Below, piece after piece: positions 22,801 through 29,815 of a DNA stretch of 29,815 bases (position 1 is the stretch's first letter; the number at the start of each line of letters is the position of its first letter). Location of the stretch: assembly GCA_022776215.1 (NCBI GenBank), contig JALFIR010000016.1:1-29815 (forward strand), given 5' to 3'. The notes under the pieces were generated by a model. That model was not told where the DNA came from. It saw nothing but the letters and a program-made list of their open reading frames with translations, and made no database searches. The position numbers were made by a program, and so were the translations under genes. Source of the stretch: Colivicinus sp022776215. GTDB taxonomy: Bacteria; Bacillota_I; Bacilli_A; Erysipelotrichales; Erysipelotrichaceae.

Positions 22801-23963
22801 TAAATATTCTTTAAAAAAGTTGTAAAAATGTCTAATCCAGAGATAAATGTGCCAATACTTGAGAAAACATTGGCGAATACAACAATCAATAAGATTCTTG
22901 TAACTCTATTTTTCCAGAATCCTTTTAATGTATTTGTATCTTCACCTAGATTCTCAAAGTCTTTGACCTTTGGCTTTCTAATCATAGCTTCTACAATACC
23001 TGCAAACCAACCAGCTGCTAATAATGGGTTAAGTGATGTGATAGGGGCCATCACAAAGGCCGTAAGGATACTAAGTGGATGGCCGAATGCCAATAGGGTA
23101 CCGATAGCACTTAAAGTACCATTCCAAAGAATCCAAGATTTAATTTGACTTAAACCAGCATCCCTGTTTGACCATAGAGTATAAATAATGATTAAAATAA
23201 TAGCTATTGGAATTAACCATTTTATAATACTTGAGATACCTTTCTTCTTTTTAACGACATTTAATTCATTAATATCGATATCCTTGTCTAAGTTTCTTTC
23301 AATACCACCTGCATGAGCAGCACCAATGATCGCAACTATTTTTTTACCTGGGGCATTCTTAATCTTTGAAGATAAGTAAGCATCTCTTTCATCAACTAAA
23401 ATCTTTTTTACATTAGGAAATTCCTTACCAACCTCATTTAAGGCGGCTTCTAGGGCATCAGCTTCTTTTAAAGCTTGTAAATCTTCTTCGGAAATCTCTT
23501 CATCATCAAAGATGGAACCAATAATACTTACAAGTAACTTAGATTTTTCATATAAGCCTAAACTATTCCAAATACGGGAGAAGGTAGTCTTAATAGGCCT
23601 ATCAGCTAAAACAAGTGGTACATTTAATTCTTTTGCCTGTTTAATGCCTTCTAACATCTCGCCACCTGAATTAGAGTCCATATTAATAGCCATTCTTCTT
23701 TGGAAAGAAGCAAGAATTAAGTTTACTAATAAGAAGCCTACTTTCTTTTCTTTAATAACCTTAACAATATCGGTATCACTCCATTTTTCAGGATCACTAA
23801 TTTTCTTATATCGATCTTCATCGAGTTCGATACAAATCGCATCAGGCTTAACTTCCCCAATGCATTCTTTAACATCATTTATGCTGTTTTTAGAAACATG
23901 AGCAGTTTTTACAAGATAAATCTCTTTATCTTTATAATTTAATTTCACAATATTTTCATTCAT
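22800..23963 (-). CDS. TraB/PrgY (gumN-like) family membrane protein
   Basis: 387 residues. The N-terminal TraB domain has the conserved motifs LVKTAHVSKNS, ICIELDEDRYKKI, LADRPIKTTFSR, VDERDAYLSSKI and IIGAAHAGGIE. The histidines and glutamate are the proposed metal ligands of a Tiki-like fold. The C-terminal part has about four membrane segments (WLIPIAIILIIIYTLW, TLSAIGTLLAFGHPLSILTAFV, LLAAGWFAGIVEA, ILLIVVFANVFSSIGTF). Family members in enterococci block pheromone activity; the general function is thought to be peptide processing. There is no plasmid pheromone system here, so the substrate is unknown. The ATG lacks a Shine-Dalgarno and lies 6 bases after a -10-like TAGAAT. Confidence 0.9.
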   Translation of the reverse strand: MNENIVKLNYKDKEIYLVKTAHVSKNSINDVKECIGEVKPDAICIELDEDRYKKISDPEKWSDTDIVKVIKEKKVGFLLVNLILASFQRRMAINMDSNSGGEMLEGIKQAKELNVPLVLADRPIKTTFSRIWNSLGLYEKSKLLVSIIGSIFDDEEISEEDLQALKEADALEAALNEVGKEFPNVKKILVDERDAYLSSKIKNAPGKKIVAIIGAAHAGGIERNLDKDIDINELNVVKKKKGISSIIKWLIPIAIILIIIYTLWSNRDAGLSQIKSWILWNGTLSAIGTLLAFGHPLSILTAFVMAPITSLNPLLAAGWFAGIVEAMIRKPKVKDFENLGEDTNTLKGFWKNRVTRILLIVVFANVFSSIGTFISGLDIFTTFLKNI

Positions 23964-23969
23964 GACTAT

Positions 23970-24000
23970 ATTCTATCGCATTATCCAAATATGCTATAAT
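23970..24000. promoter_or_regulatory. Divergent promoters for the TraB-family gene and cdaA
   Basis: Plus strand: TGCTATAAT, an extended -10 (TATAAT 23995-24000), serves cdaA with a leader of about 18 bases. Minus strand: TAGAAT (23970-23975) ends 6 bases before the TraB ATG. No strong -35 is seen for either. Confidence 0.5.
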
Positions 24001-24024
24001 TAATTGACTTATAAAGGAGGGTTT

Positions 24025-25020
24025 ATGCCAGATTATAATATAAATCTAACAATACAAAATATATGGCACGTGTTTAGAATAGTGCTTGATATCGGCATTA
24101 TGTGGTTCATTCTATACTACGCCATTCTATTTGTAAGAAATAATAATCGTACAATACAAATCTTTAAAGGAATCATCTTTATTTTAATATTTAACGGAAT
24201 TGCAAGATTACTTGGTCTTACTACATTAGAATATTTTTCTAACACACTAATTAGCTGGGGCTTTTTAGCTGTAATAATTATTTTCCAACCAGAAATTAGA
24301 GGAGCTTTGGAGAAAATTGGTAAGACTAATGCGTTTTCAAAGATCACAACTTTGTTGGCTAATGAAAAAGAAGATCTTGTTAATCAAATTTACGATGCAG
24401 CTATTGTCTTATCACATGAAAGAGTTGGTGCTCTTATTTCCATTGAACAATCAAATAGTTTGCAGGATTATGTAAAAACTGGTATCGCAGTAAACGCAAC
24501 TGTTTCTAAAGAATTATTATGTTCTATCTTTATGACTACAACTCCTTTACATGATGGTGCTGTAATTATTCAAGGTGATAAGATTGCCTGTGCAAGCGCT
24601 TATTTCCCGCCAACTAGTATTAACTTATCTAGCAGATATGGCGCAAGACATAGAGCTGGTCTTGGAATTTCTGAAGTGAGTGATGCGCTTACCATTGTTG
24701 TATCAGAAGAGACAAGTGCTATTTCTATTGCGGAAAATGGACGTATCTTTACTGTTAATGAGAAACAACTAAAAGAATATTTGAGAAAAGTTATTTGTAA
24801 TGATGAAATCGAAATCGGTGATACTTCAACTTCTAGAAGAAAATTAAAGATTGAAGATGATCCTGAATTTATCATTAAAAACGAAGAAGGCGGTATGAAA
24901 GTTCCTTTTAATAACCGCTTTAAAGTGAATAAAAAGGCTAAACAACAAGCGACTGATTTTAAAGTTGAATCGGTTGATGTAAAAGAAAGTGAGGATAAGG
25001 TAGATGGCAAGCAAGATTAA
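24025..25020 (+). CDS. cdaA: Diadenylate cyclase CdaA (c-di-AMP synthase)
   Basis: 331 residues from the ATG at 24025 (AAAGGAGGG 5 bases upstream; the frame extends to a TTG at 24004 but across that site). Makes c-di-AMP from two ATP at the membrane. Three N-terminal membrane segments (about 10-80) precede the DAC domain, which carries the catalytic D177-G-A (LHDGAVII) and R208-H-R-A-G motifs. The C-terminal tail (about 250-331) is charged and longer than the usual B. subtilis-type protein. It overlaps cdaR by 17 bases. Confidence 0.96.
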   Translation: MPDYNINLTIQNIWHVFRIVLDIGIMWFILYYAILFVRNNNRTIQIFKGIIFILIFNGIARLLGLTTLEYFSNTLISWGFLAVIIIFQPEIRGALEKIGKTNAFSKITTLLANEKEDLVNQIYDAAIVLSHERVGALISIEQSNSLQDYVKTGIAVNATVSKELLCSIFMTTTPLHDGAVIIQGDKIACASAYFPPTSINLSSRYGARHRAGLGISEVSDALTIVVSEETSAISIAENGRIFTVNEKQLKEYLRKVICNDEIEIGDTSTSRRKLKIEDDPEFIIKNEEGGMKVPFNNRFKVNKKAKQQATDFKVESVDVKESEDKVDGKQD

Positions 25021-26356
25021 AAATCCTCAAGATAAATTAAACGAGGCAAAGAAGATTGCGCGTAAGAACGCTAATAACGGCGCTCTTGAATCATTTGAAG
25101 AAACTATTATTAGATTCTTTAGATGGACTTCTTCGTTTGTAGATAAGTTATTCTTTACTAAGACCTATGCGATTATCTTTGCGTTTTTGTTGTCGTGTCT
25201 TGCATATTTTATTGTGAACTTCAACGACACAAGTTTTACGACAGCCTTATCAAGTTCGAAGACACTTACAAATGTTAATGTGATTTCTAGATATAATTCT
25301 GAATCATTTGAAGTAGGTGGTTTACCTGAAACTTGTGATGTTACGATTACTGGTGATGCAGCTAATGTTAATAACGCAGCTACTAAAACAGGCAGTTGTG
25401 TCTTGAATTTAGAAGGTTATACTGAAGGAACTTATACAGTAGAACTTACTACTACTGGCTATGGTGATAGCGTTAATACTATTGTTAAGCCAAGCCAAGT
25501 TACGGTTACTTTAAAGCCTAAGACTACAGCTCAATTTGACTTATCTTATGACTTTATTAATCAGAACCAATTAGATGCTAAATATATTTTGGGTACACCT
25601 TCATTTGCCTCTGGCAACAACAAGGTTAATATCCGTGCCAGTCAAGATACACTTAATACGATTGCACTTGTTAAGGCTTTGATTAATGTGGCTGGACAAA
25701 CTAACGACTTTGAAGTAGAAGCACCACTTGTTGCATATGATGCAAATGGTAAGGTTGTTAATGCGGAAATTGTTCCAAATACTGTTACTGTTAAAGTTGG
25801 TATTTCATCACCTTCTAAGACAGTACCAATTAAATTGAATGTTACTGGTAATGCACCACAAGGATTCTCACTAGAATCAGTTTCTATGAATCATCAAACT
25901 ACTGAAATTTATGCATCTGAAAGTATTCTAGATACAATTAATGAAGTTACGGTTGATTTAGACTTGTCTACAGTAACTTCGGATACAGAAATTATTCAAC
26001 CGGTTGTTTTACCAAATGGGGTTAAGGCAAGTTCGGTTTCAACTGTTACTTTAAAGGCTACTTTGGGTGCAACAAGCGAAAAAGTGATTGAGAATGTAAC
26101 TTTAAACTCAATCAACAATAATAATGGTTATGGTGTAAGCTATGCAGACACCTTGAAAGTTTCATTAATTATTAAAGGAACTCAAAGTAATATTGATAAA
26201 GTTAGTGCTTCTGATTTCTTTGTCTATGTAGATTTTAAAGATTTAGAACCAGGAACATATGATTTACCAATTTCAGTAAATATAAATACAGATGCTTATG
26301 TATCTGCTGAAGTAAATCCAAAGAATTTAAATATTACATTAGTATCACAGGAGTAA
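25004..26356 (+). CDS. cdaR: CdaA regulatory protein CdaR (YbbR domains)
   Basis: 450 residues. A cytoplasmic N-terminus of about 45 residues is followed by one membrane segment (TYAIIFAFLLSCLAYFIVNF, about 53-73), then an extracellular part made of tandem YbbR repeats of about 80-90 residues (SRYNSESFEVGGLPETCDVTITGDA, PSQVTVTLKPKT, NVTVKVGISSPSKTVPIKLNVTGNAPQGF, GVSYADTLKVSLIIKGTQSNIDKV). CdaR binds CdaA and tunes c-di-AMP synthesis. Its start lies inside cdaA. Confidence 0.94.
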   Translation: MASKIKNPQDKLNEAKKIARKNANNGALESFEETIIRFFRWTSSFVDKLFFTKTYAIIFAFLLSCLAYFIVNFNDTSFTTALSSSKTLTNVNVISRYNSESFEVGGLPETCDVTITGDAANVNNAATKTGSCVLNLEGYTEGTYTVELTTTGYGDSVNTIVKPSQVTVTLKPKTTAQFDLSYDFINQNQLDAKYILGTPSFASGNNKVNIRASQDTLNTIALVKALINVAGQTNDFEVEAPLVAYDANGKVVNAEIVPNTVTVKVGISSPSKTVPIKLNVTGNAPQGFSLESVSMNHQTTEIYASESILDTINEVTVDLDLSTVTSDTEIIQPVVLPNGVKASSVSTVTLKATLGATSEKVIENVTLNSINNNNGYGVSYADTLKVSLIIKGTQSNIDKVSASDFFVYVDFKDLEPGTYDLPISVNINTDAYVSAEVNPKNLNITLVSQE

Positions 26357-26360
26357 AATT

Positions 26361-27701
26361 ATGGGTAAATATTTTGGAACAGATGGTATTAGGGGAGATG
26401 CTAATACTACATTATCTTTAGAAACAGCTTTGAAAATTGGACGTTATGTTGGTAACTATTACAAGAAAAACGGTCAAGGAAAGATTGTTGTTGGTAAGGA
26501 TACGCGTTTATCAAGTTCGATGTTTGAAAATGCTCTAGCTGCAGCTATATCAAGCTGTGGCTCAGACGTTTATCTTTTAGGCTATTGTTCAACACCTTGT
26601 TTGGCATATGTGGCTGAAAAAGAAAAGTTTGATGCAGGTATTATGATTTCAGCATCACACAATCCGTTTAGTGACAATGGCATTAAACTATTTGGTAACA
26701 ATGGAGTTAAATTAGCTGAAGAAGTTTTATTATTAATCGAAGATTACATTGATAATCCTGTAGGTATCGAATATGCAACTAAGGATCAAATTGGCCATAT
26801 TTATGAATATTCAAGGGGTATTGAAGAATATAAAGAACATATTAATAACTTATACCCACTTGATTTGAGTGGGTATAAGTTGATAGTTGATTTGGCAAAC
26901 GGTTCTAATTGCGTAACCGCTAAGGATGTTCTTAACAAGACCAAGGCTGAAGTAACTTATATCAATGATGATTTCAATGGTATAAATATCAACAATAAGT
27001 GTGGTAGTACTCACTTACAAATGCTACAAGAAAAAGTAAAAGAAGGCGATTACGATCTTGGCTTTGCGTTTGATGGCGATGCCGATAGAGTGCTTTTTGT
27101 TGATCATAAAGGCGATGTAATAGATGGTGATAAGATTATGTATATGTTGTCTAAATACCTTAAGGAACATAATCTATTAACTAATAACACTTTAGTTACT
27201 ACTGTTATGTCTAATATGGGCTTATTCAAGGCTTTAGAAAAGATTAATATTAATACTAATATTACACCTGTAGGTGATAAGTATGTATTGGAGTCAATGT
27301 TAAATAATGACTTCGTGATTGGTGGCGAACAATCAGGTCATATCATTTATAAAAATGATGCCAACTATGGTGATGGACTAAGAAATGCCTTATTTGTATT
27401 AAAAGTACTTCAAGAAAAGAATATGAATATTGATGAGGCCACAAGTGAGCTTAGAGTTTATCCACAATTATTGGTTAATCAAAGAGTTGTTGATAAGACG
27501 ATTGTCTTAAATGATGAAACAATTAATTCTAAGATTAAGGAAATTAGTGATGAACTAGGTGATAACGGTAGAATTTTGGTTAGACCTAGTGGTACTGAAC
27601 CTTTGATTAGGGTAATGGTTGAGGCTGAAACTGATGAATTATGTCATAAAGATGTTTATGAGGTAATTGATTTAATTAAGGAAAAGGGTTATTGCGCATA
27701 A
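26361..27701 (+). CDS. glmM: Phosphoglucosamine mutase
   Basis: 446 residues. Converts glucosamine-6-phosphate to glucosamine-1-phosphate for UDP-GlcNAc and cell-wall synthesis. GlmM also binds CdaA and lowers c-di-AMP in Firmicutes, which explains the conserved gene order. Seen: N-terminal GKYFGTDGIRG, phosphoserine S99 in ISASHNPF, metal-binding FDGDADR, sugar-binding GGEQSGH and phosphate-binding RPSGTEPLIRVM. The ATG follows the cdaR stop by 4 bases, with AGGAG inside the cdaR end. A 14-bp perfect inverted repeat lies in the coding sequence. Confidence 0.97.
   Translation: MGKYFGTDGIRGDANTTLSLETALKIGRYVGNYYKKNGQGKIVVGKDTRLSSSMFENALAAAISSCGSDVYLLGYCSTPCLAYVAEKEKFDAGIMISASHNPFSDNGIKLFGNNGVKLAEEVLLLIEDYIDNPVGIEYATKDQIGHIYEYSRGIEEYKEHINNLYPLDLSGYKLIVDLANGSNCVTAKDVLNKTKAEVTYINDDFNGININNKCGSTHLQMLQEKVKEGDYDLGFAFDGDADRVLFVDHKGDVIDGDKIMYMLSKYLKEHNLLTNNTLVTTVMSNMGLFKALEKININTNITPVGDKYVLESMLNNDFVIGGEQSGHIIYKNDANYGDGLRNALFVLKVLQEKNMNIDEATSELRVYPQLLVNQRVVDKTIVLNDETINSKIKEISDELGDNGRILVRPSGTEPLIRVMVEAETDELCHKDVYEVIDLIKEKGYCA
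26847..26881. repeat. 14-bp perfect inverted repeat inside glmM
   Basis: AACTTATACCCACT (26847-26860) is the exact reverse complement of 26868-26881, with a 7-base loop. It encodes NLYPLDLSGYKL. No T run follows on the plus strand, so it is not a classical terminator. Confidence 0.85.
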
Positions 27702-27702
27702 A

Positions 27703-28359
27703 ATGAAAAAAATTATCAATGTCGTTGAGGATGAAAAAGATCTTAACGAACTAGTAAAGAGATATCTTGAAAAAGAGGGGTATATAGTAAATTCATACCT
27801 TACTTTTGATGAGGCTTATGCTCACTTAGATGATGAAGTTGACTTATGGGTTTTGGATATCATGCTAGATGATAAGAGTGGTTTTGACTTAATTGAGGAA
27901 ATTAAGTCACGTGACCAAAATAAACCGGTTATTTTCATGTCTGCTCGTGATAAAGAATTTGACCGTATTATAGGACTAGAAAAAGGCAGTGATGACTATA
28001 TCACTAAGCCTTTCTCTCCTAAGGAAATGGTATTAAGAGTAAATAACATTATCAAAAGAGTATATAAGGAAGATGCTAGAATCAATGTTGATGGTTATCT
28101 TATTGATGAAGGTAAACGCATTGTTTATGATGACAACAATAATGTTATCGATTTAACTACTAAAGAATTTGATCTTTTGATGTTGTTTGTTAAGAATAGA
28201 GGAACGGCTTTTTTAAGAGAACAAATCCTTGAAAAAGTATGGGATGATAACTATTTCGGTAGTGATCGTGTTGTTGATGATACGCTTAGAAGACTTAGAA
28301 AGAAGATGCCAAATATTAATATCCAAACTATTTATGGCTTTGGTTATCGTTTAAGTTAG
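27703..28359 (+). CDS. OmpR/PhoB-family response regulator
   Basis: 218 residues. Receiver domain 1-115 with acidic pocket E9/D10, phospho-acceptor D52 (LWVLDIML), switch residue in FMSARD, and ITKPFS lysine. A winged-helix DNA-binding domain follows (about 125-218, LTTKEFDLLMLFVKNRG, VDDTLRRLRKKM, IQTIYGFGYRLS). It starts one base after the glmM stop, so it is co-transcribed and probably coupled. Targets are unknown; operon position hints at the envelope. Confidence 0.95.
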   Translation: MKKIINVVEDEKDLNELVKRYLEKEGYIVNSYLTFDEAYAHLDDEVDLWVLDIMLDDKSGFDLIEEIKSRDQNKPVIFMSARDKEFDRIIGLEKGSDDYITKPFSPKEMVLRVNNIIKRVYKEDARINVDGYLIDEGKRIVYDDNNNVIDLTTKEFDLLMLFVKNRGTAFLREQILEKVWDDNYFGSDRVVDDTLRRLRKKMPNINIQTIYGFGYRLS

Positions 28360-28360
28360 T

Positions 28361-29671
28361 ATGAAAAGATTAAAAATCTGGATAAATGGCTTTAATTTAA
28401 TACAACAATATTTTGTTGTGTCTTTTTTAGCCATTTTTGTTTTTATGTTATTTATATTTCAATATTTGAATTTCAATATTGATACTTTCACTAATGAACA
28501 AATGTTCAGTTATCTACATAAATCTCAAAATTCTTTCTTGGATGCTTCTACAGTTGATTTTGATTATATTGATAATAATTGTACTCATTATATTTATAAG
28601 TTTGGAAGTGAAGTTGATAATGAAATCGTTCATGAAATTCTTTCAAATGAAAAGGATGGAATCATCAGTTCTAAAGATAATATCCTAGAGGTAGGTGATC
28701 AACGTTTTGTTTATAGTATTAGAAATATTGGTGATGCTTATTTAATATCAATAATTAACGATGATTATCGCAGAGAATTTAAAAGTTCATTAATATCAGG
28801 CATTTCTAATTCATCTATCGTTATTATTGTCATTGTCTTTATGATTTTAATGATGTGGGTTTATTCTTTAATTCATCCCTTAAATCAAATTAGAAACTAT
28901 ATAAAAAAAGTTAAAGATGGTGAAAAAGCCAAGCTTGTTATTAAAAGAAATGATGAAATAGGTGAAGTGGCTGAGGCTATTGTAGATATGACAGATGAAT
29001 TATCAGCACAAGAGAGAATCAGAGAAGAGATGATTCAAAACATATCTCATGATTTAAAAACACCTATCGCAACTATTAAGTCTTATAGTGAAAGCATTAA
29101 AGATGGCATTTATCCTTATGATACTCTAGAGAAGAGTGTTGATGTTATTATTGAACATGCTGATCGTTTGGAAAAGAAAGTATATTCTTTGATTACTTAT
29201 AATAAAATTGGTTATCTTCAAGATAATGATGAAGATGTCAAGGTTGATATGCATGATGTGATTGAAAAGGCTATTCTTTCATGCAAAGTATTAAGAAATG
29301 ATGTTTCGATTGATACTAGTGATGTTATGAATGATATTTATTTTCATGGTGAAGAAGAGGCCTGGAGAACAGCTGTTGAAAACCTTTTGGATAATGCGCT
29401 TAGATATGCCAAAAGTGAGATAAGATTTACTTTAAGTCCGGATTTATTTGAAATATTTGATGATGGTCCTTTAATGAACAAGAATCGTTTGGATAAATTA
29501 TTTAAACCTTATGAAAAAGGGAATAAGGGTAACTTTGGCTTAGGCTTGTCAATAGTTAAAAGGGTATGTGATACTTTTGGCTATTGTGTCGTAGGTGAAA
29601 ATAAAAATGATGGTGTTGTGTTTAGGATATATTGTAATAACACTAAGGCTAAAGGTAAAAAGAAAGTATAA
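28361..29671 (+). CDS. Membrane sensor histidine kinase
   Basis: 436 residues. TM1 about 17-37, an extracellular sensor of about 110 residues, TM2 about 150-172, HAMP (about 172-215), HisKA with the phospho-acceptor H230 in NISHDLKTPIATIKS, and HATPase with N-box NLLDNALRYA, G1 box DDGP (short, DDGPLMNKN) and G2 GNFGLGLSIVKRV. It follows the response-regulator stop by one base (TAG-T-ATG), with no clear ribosome site, so coupling is likely. The extracellular sensor is not recognised. Confidence 0.94.
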   Translation: MKRLKIWINGFNLIQQYFVVSFLAIFVFMLFIFQYLNFNIDTFTNEQMFSYLHKSQNSFLDASTVDFDYIDNNCTHYIYKFGSEVDNEIVHEILSNEKDGIISSKDNILEVGDQRFVYSIRNIGDAYLISIINDDYRREFKSSLISGISNSSIVIIVIVFMILMMWVYSLIHPLNQIRNYIKKVKDGEKAKLVIKRNDEIGEVAEAIVDMTDELSAQERIREEMIQNISHDLKTPIATIKSYSESIKDGIYPYDTLEKSVDVIIEHADRLEKKVYSLITYNKIGYLQDNDEDVKVDMHDVIEKAILSCKVLRNDVSIDTSDVMNDIYFHGEEEAWRTAVENLLDNALRYAKSEIRFTLSPDLFEIFDDGPLMNKNRLDKLFKPYEKGNKGNFGLGLSIVKRVCDTFGYCVVGENKNDGVVFRIYCNNTKAKGKKKV

Positions 29672-29681
29672 TTGACTTATG

Positions 29682-29815
29682 GTGCGCCGGTTCGGTGCAT
29701 ATTAAATAGTTAGGTGAAACTCCTAACCTGGTAATTCCTAGCAAGAAGCCAGTATCTAGTCTTGGACTTATAATCGTGAGGTTATAGGTTAAGCGTAGGC
29801 GAGAAAGATAAAGAG
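29682..29815 (+). mobile_element. 5' end of a probable group II intron (continues beyond the window)
   Basis: From 29682 the DNA begins GTGCG, matching the group II 5' consensus GUGYG, and the remaining 130 bases are highly structured and non-coding. GTTAGG/CCTAAC forms a stem, and ACTTATAA/TTATAGGT forms an 8-bp stem with an 8-base loop. Later sequence such as AAGCGTAGGCGAGAAAG resembles domain I of clostridial-type introns as I remember them. It begins 10 bases after the kinase stop. No reverse transcriptase is inside the window. An unrelated structured RNA is possible. Confidence 0.55.

Noticed and set aside
29672..29815. Cobalamin or c-di-AMP riboswitch at the window end
   Set aside because: The conserved cores of these riboswitches are not visible. 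The GTGCG start and stem pattern fit a group II intron better.
1..29815. CRISPR array, prophage or classic toxin-antitoxin pair
   Set aside because: No regularly spaced repeats, no phage structural genes and no recognisable two-gene toxin-antitoxin module were seen.

Overview
This window is AT-rich DNA of a low-GC Gram-positive bacterium. Strong AAGGAGG-type ribosome sites, a T-box in front of valS, a cdaA-cdaR-glmM operon, a tig/lon/engB block and the overall gene mix suggest the Firmicutes. I would guess an Erysipelotrichia-like lineage, but that is inference; no rRNA or marker tree is available here.

Layout. 1-2400 is an accessory patch. It holds the tail of an unknown gene, an unknown ORF that opens exactly at the end of a TnpB-type insertion sequence (IS200/IS605 group, with a probable omega RNA), and a small unknown gene. 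2421-4236 holds an AlbA_2/Schlafen-type regulator with a promoter full of 20-bp-phased direct repeats, and mscL. 4331-12431 is a branched-chain amino-acid block on the minus strand: a complete LivJ-H-M-G-F ABC importer, a CBS-ACT protein at the end of that operon, then valS behind its own promoter and T-box leader. 12432-12867 hides a 34-residue membrane peptide gene with its own promoter and terminator.

12868-17700 is a protein-quality and ribosome-assembly block (trigger factor, Lon, EngB, then a secreted NlpC/P60-like protein). A gene remnant and terminators separate it from pgi and an S1-domain RNA-binding protein. 19699-22248 holds a NifU-like Fe-S scaffold, a short unknown gene, an IS1595-like insertion sequence with perfect 29-bp inverted ends and an in-frame stop in its transposase, and a lipoprotein. 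tRNA-Val(UAC) and tRNA-Thr(UGU) follow, with odd copies of the tRNA-Thr 3' end beside them.

22800-29671 holds a TraB-family membrane protein, divergent from cdaA-cdaR-glmM, which makes and controls c-di-AMP and makes glucosamine-1-phosphate for the wall. A two-component system follows directly in the same operon. The last 134 bases look like the 5' end of a group II intron that continues past the window.

How it works together: leucine/isoleucine/valine import, a possible ACT-domain sensor, and tRNA-controlled valS form one nutritional theme. CdaA/CdaR/GlmM plus the sensor kinase form an envelope theme. The least explained items are the switch-like leader of the IS1595-like element, the 34-residue peptide gene with two perfect palindromes upstream, the tRNA-Thr tail copies, a 14-bp perfect hairpin inside glmM, and two genes that appear to have leaderless mRNAs.
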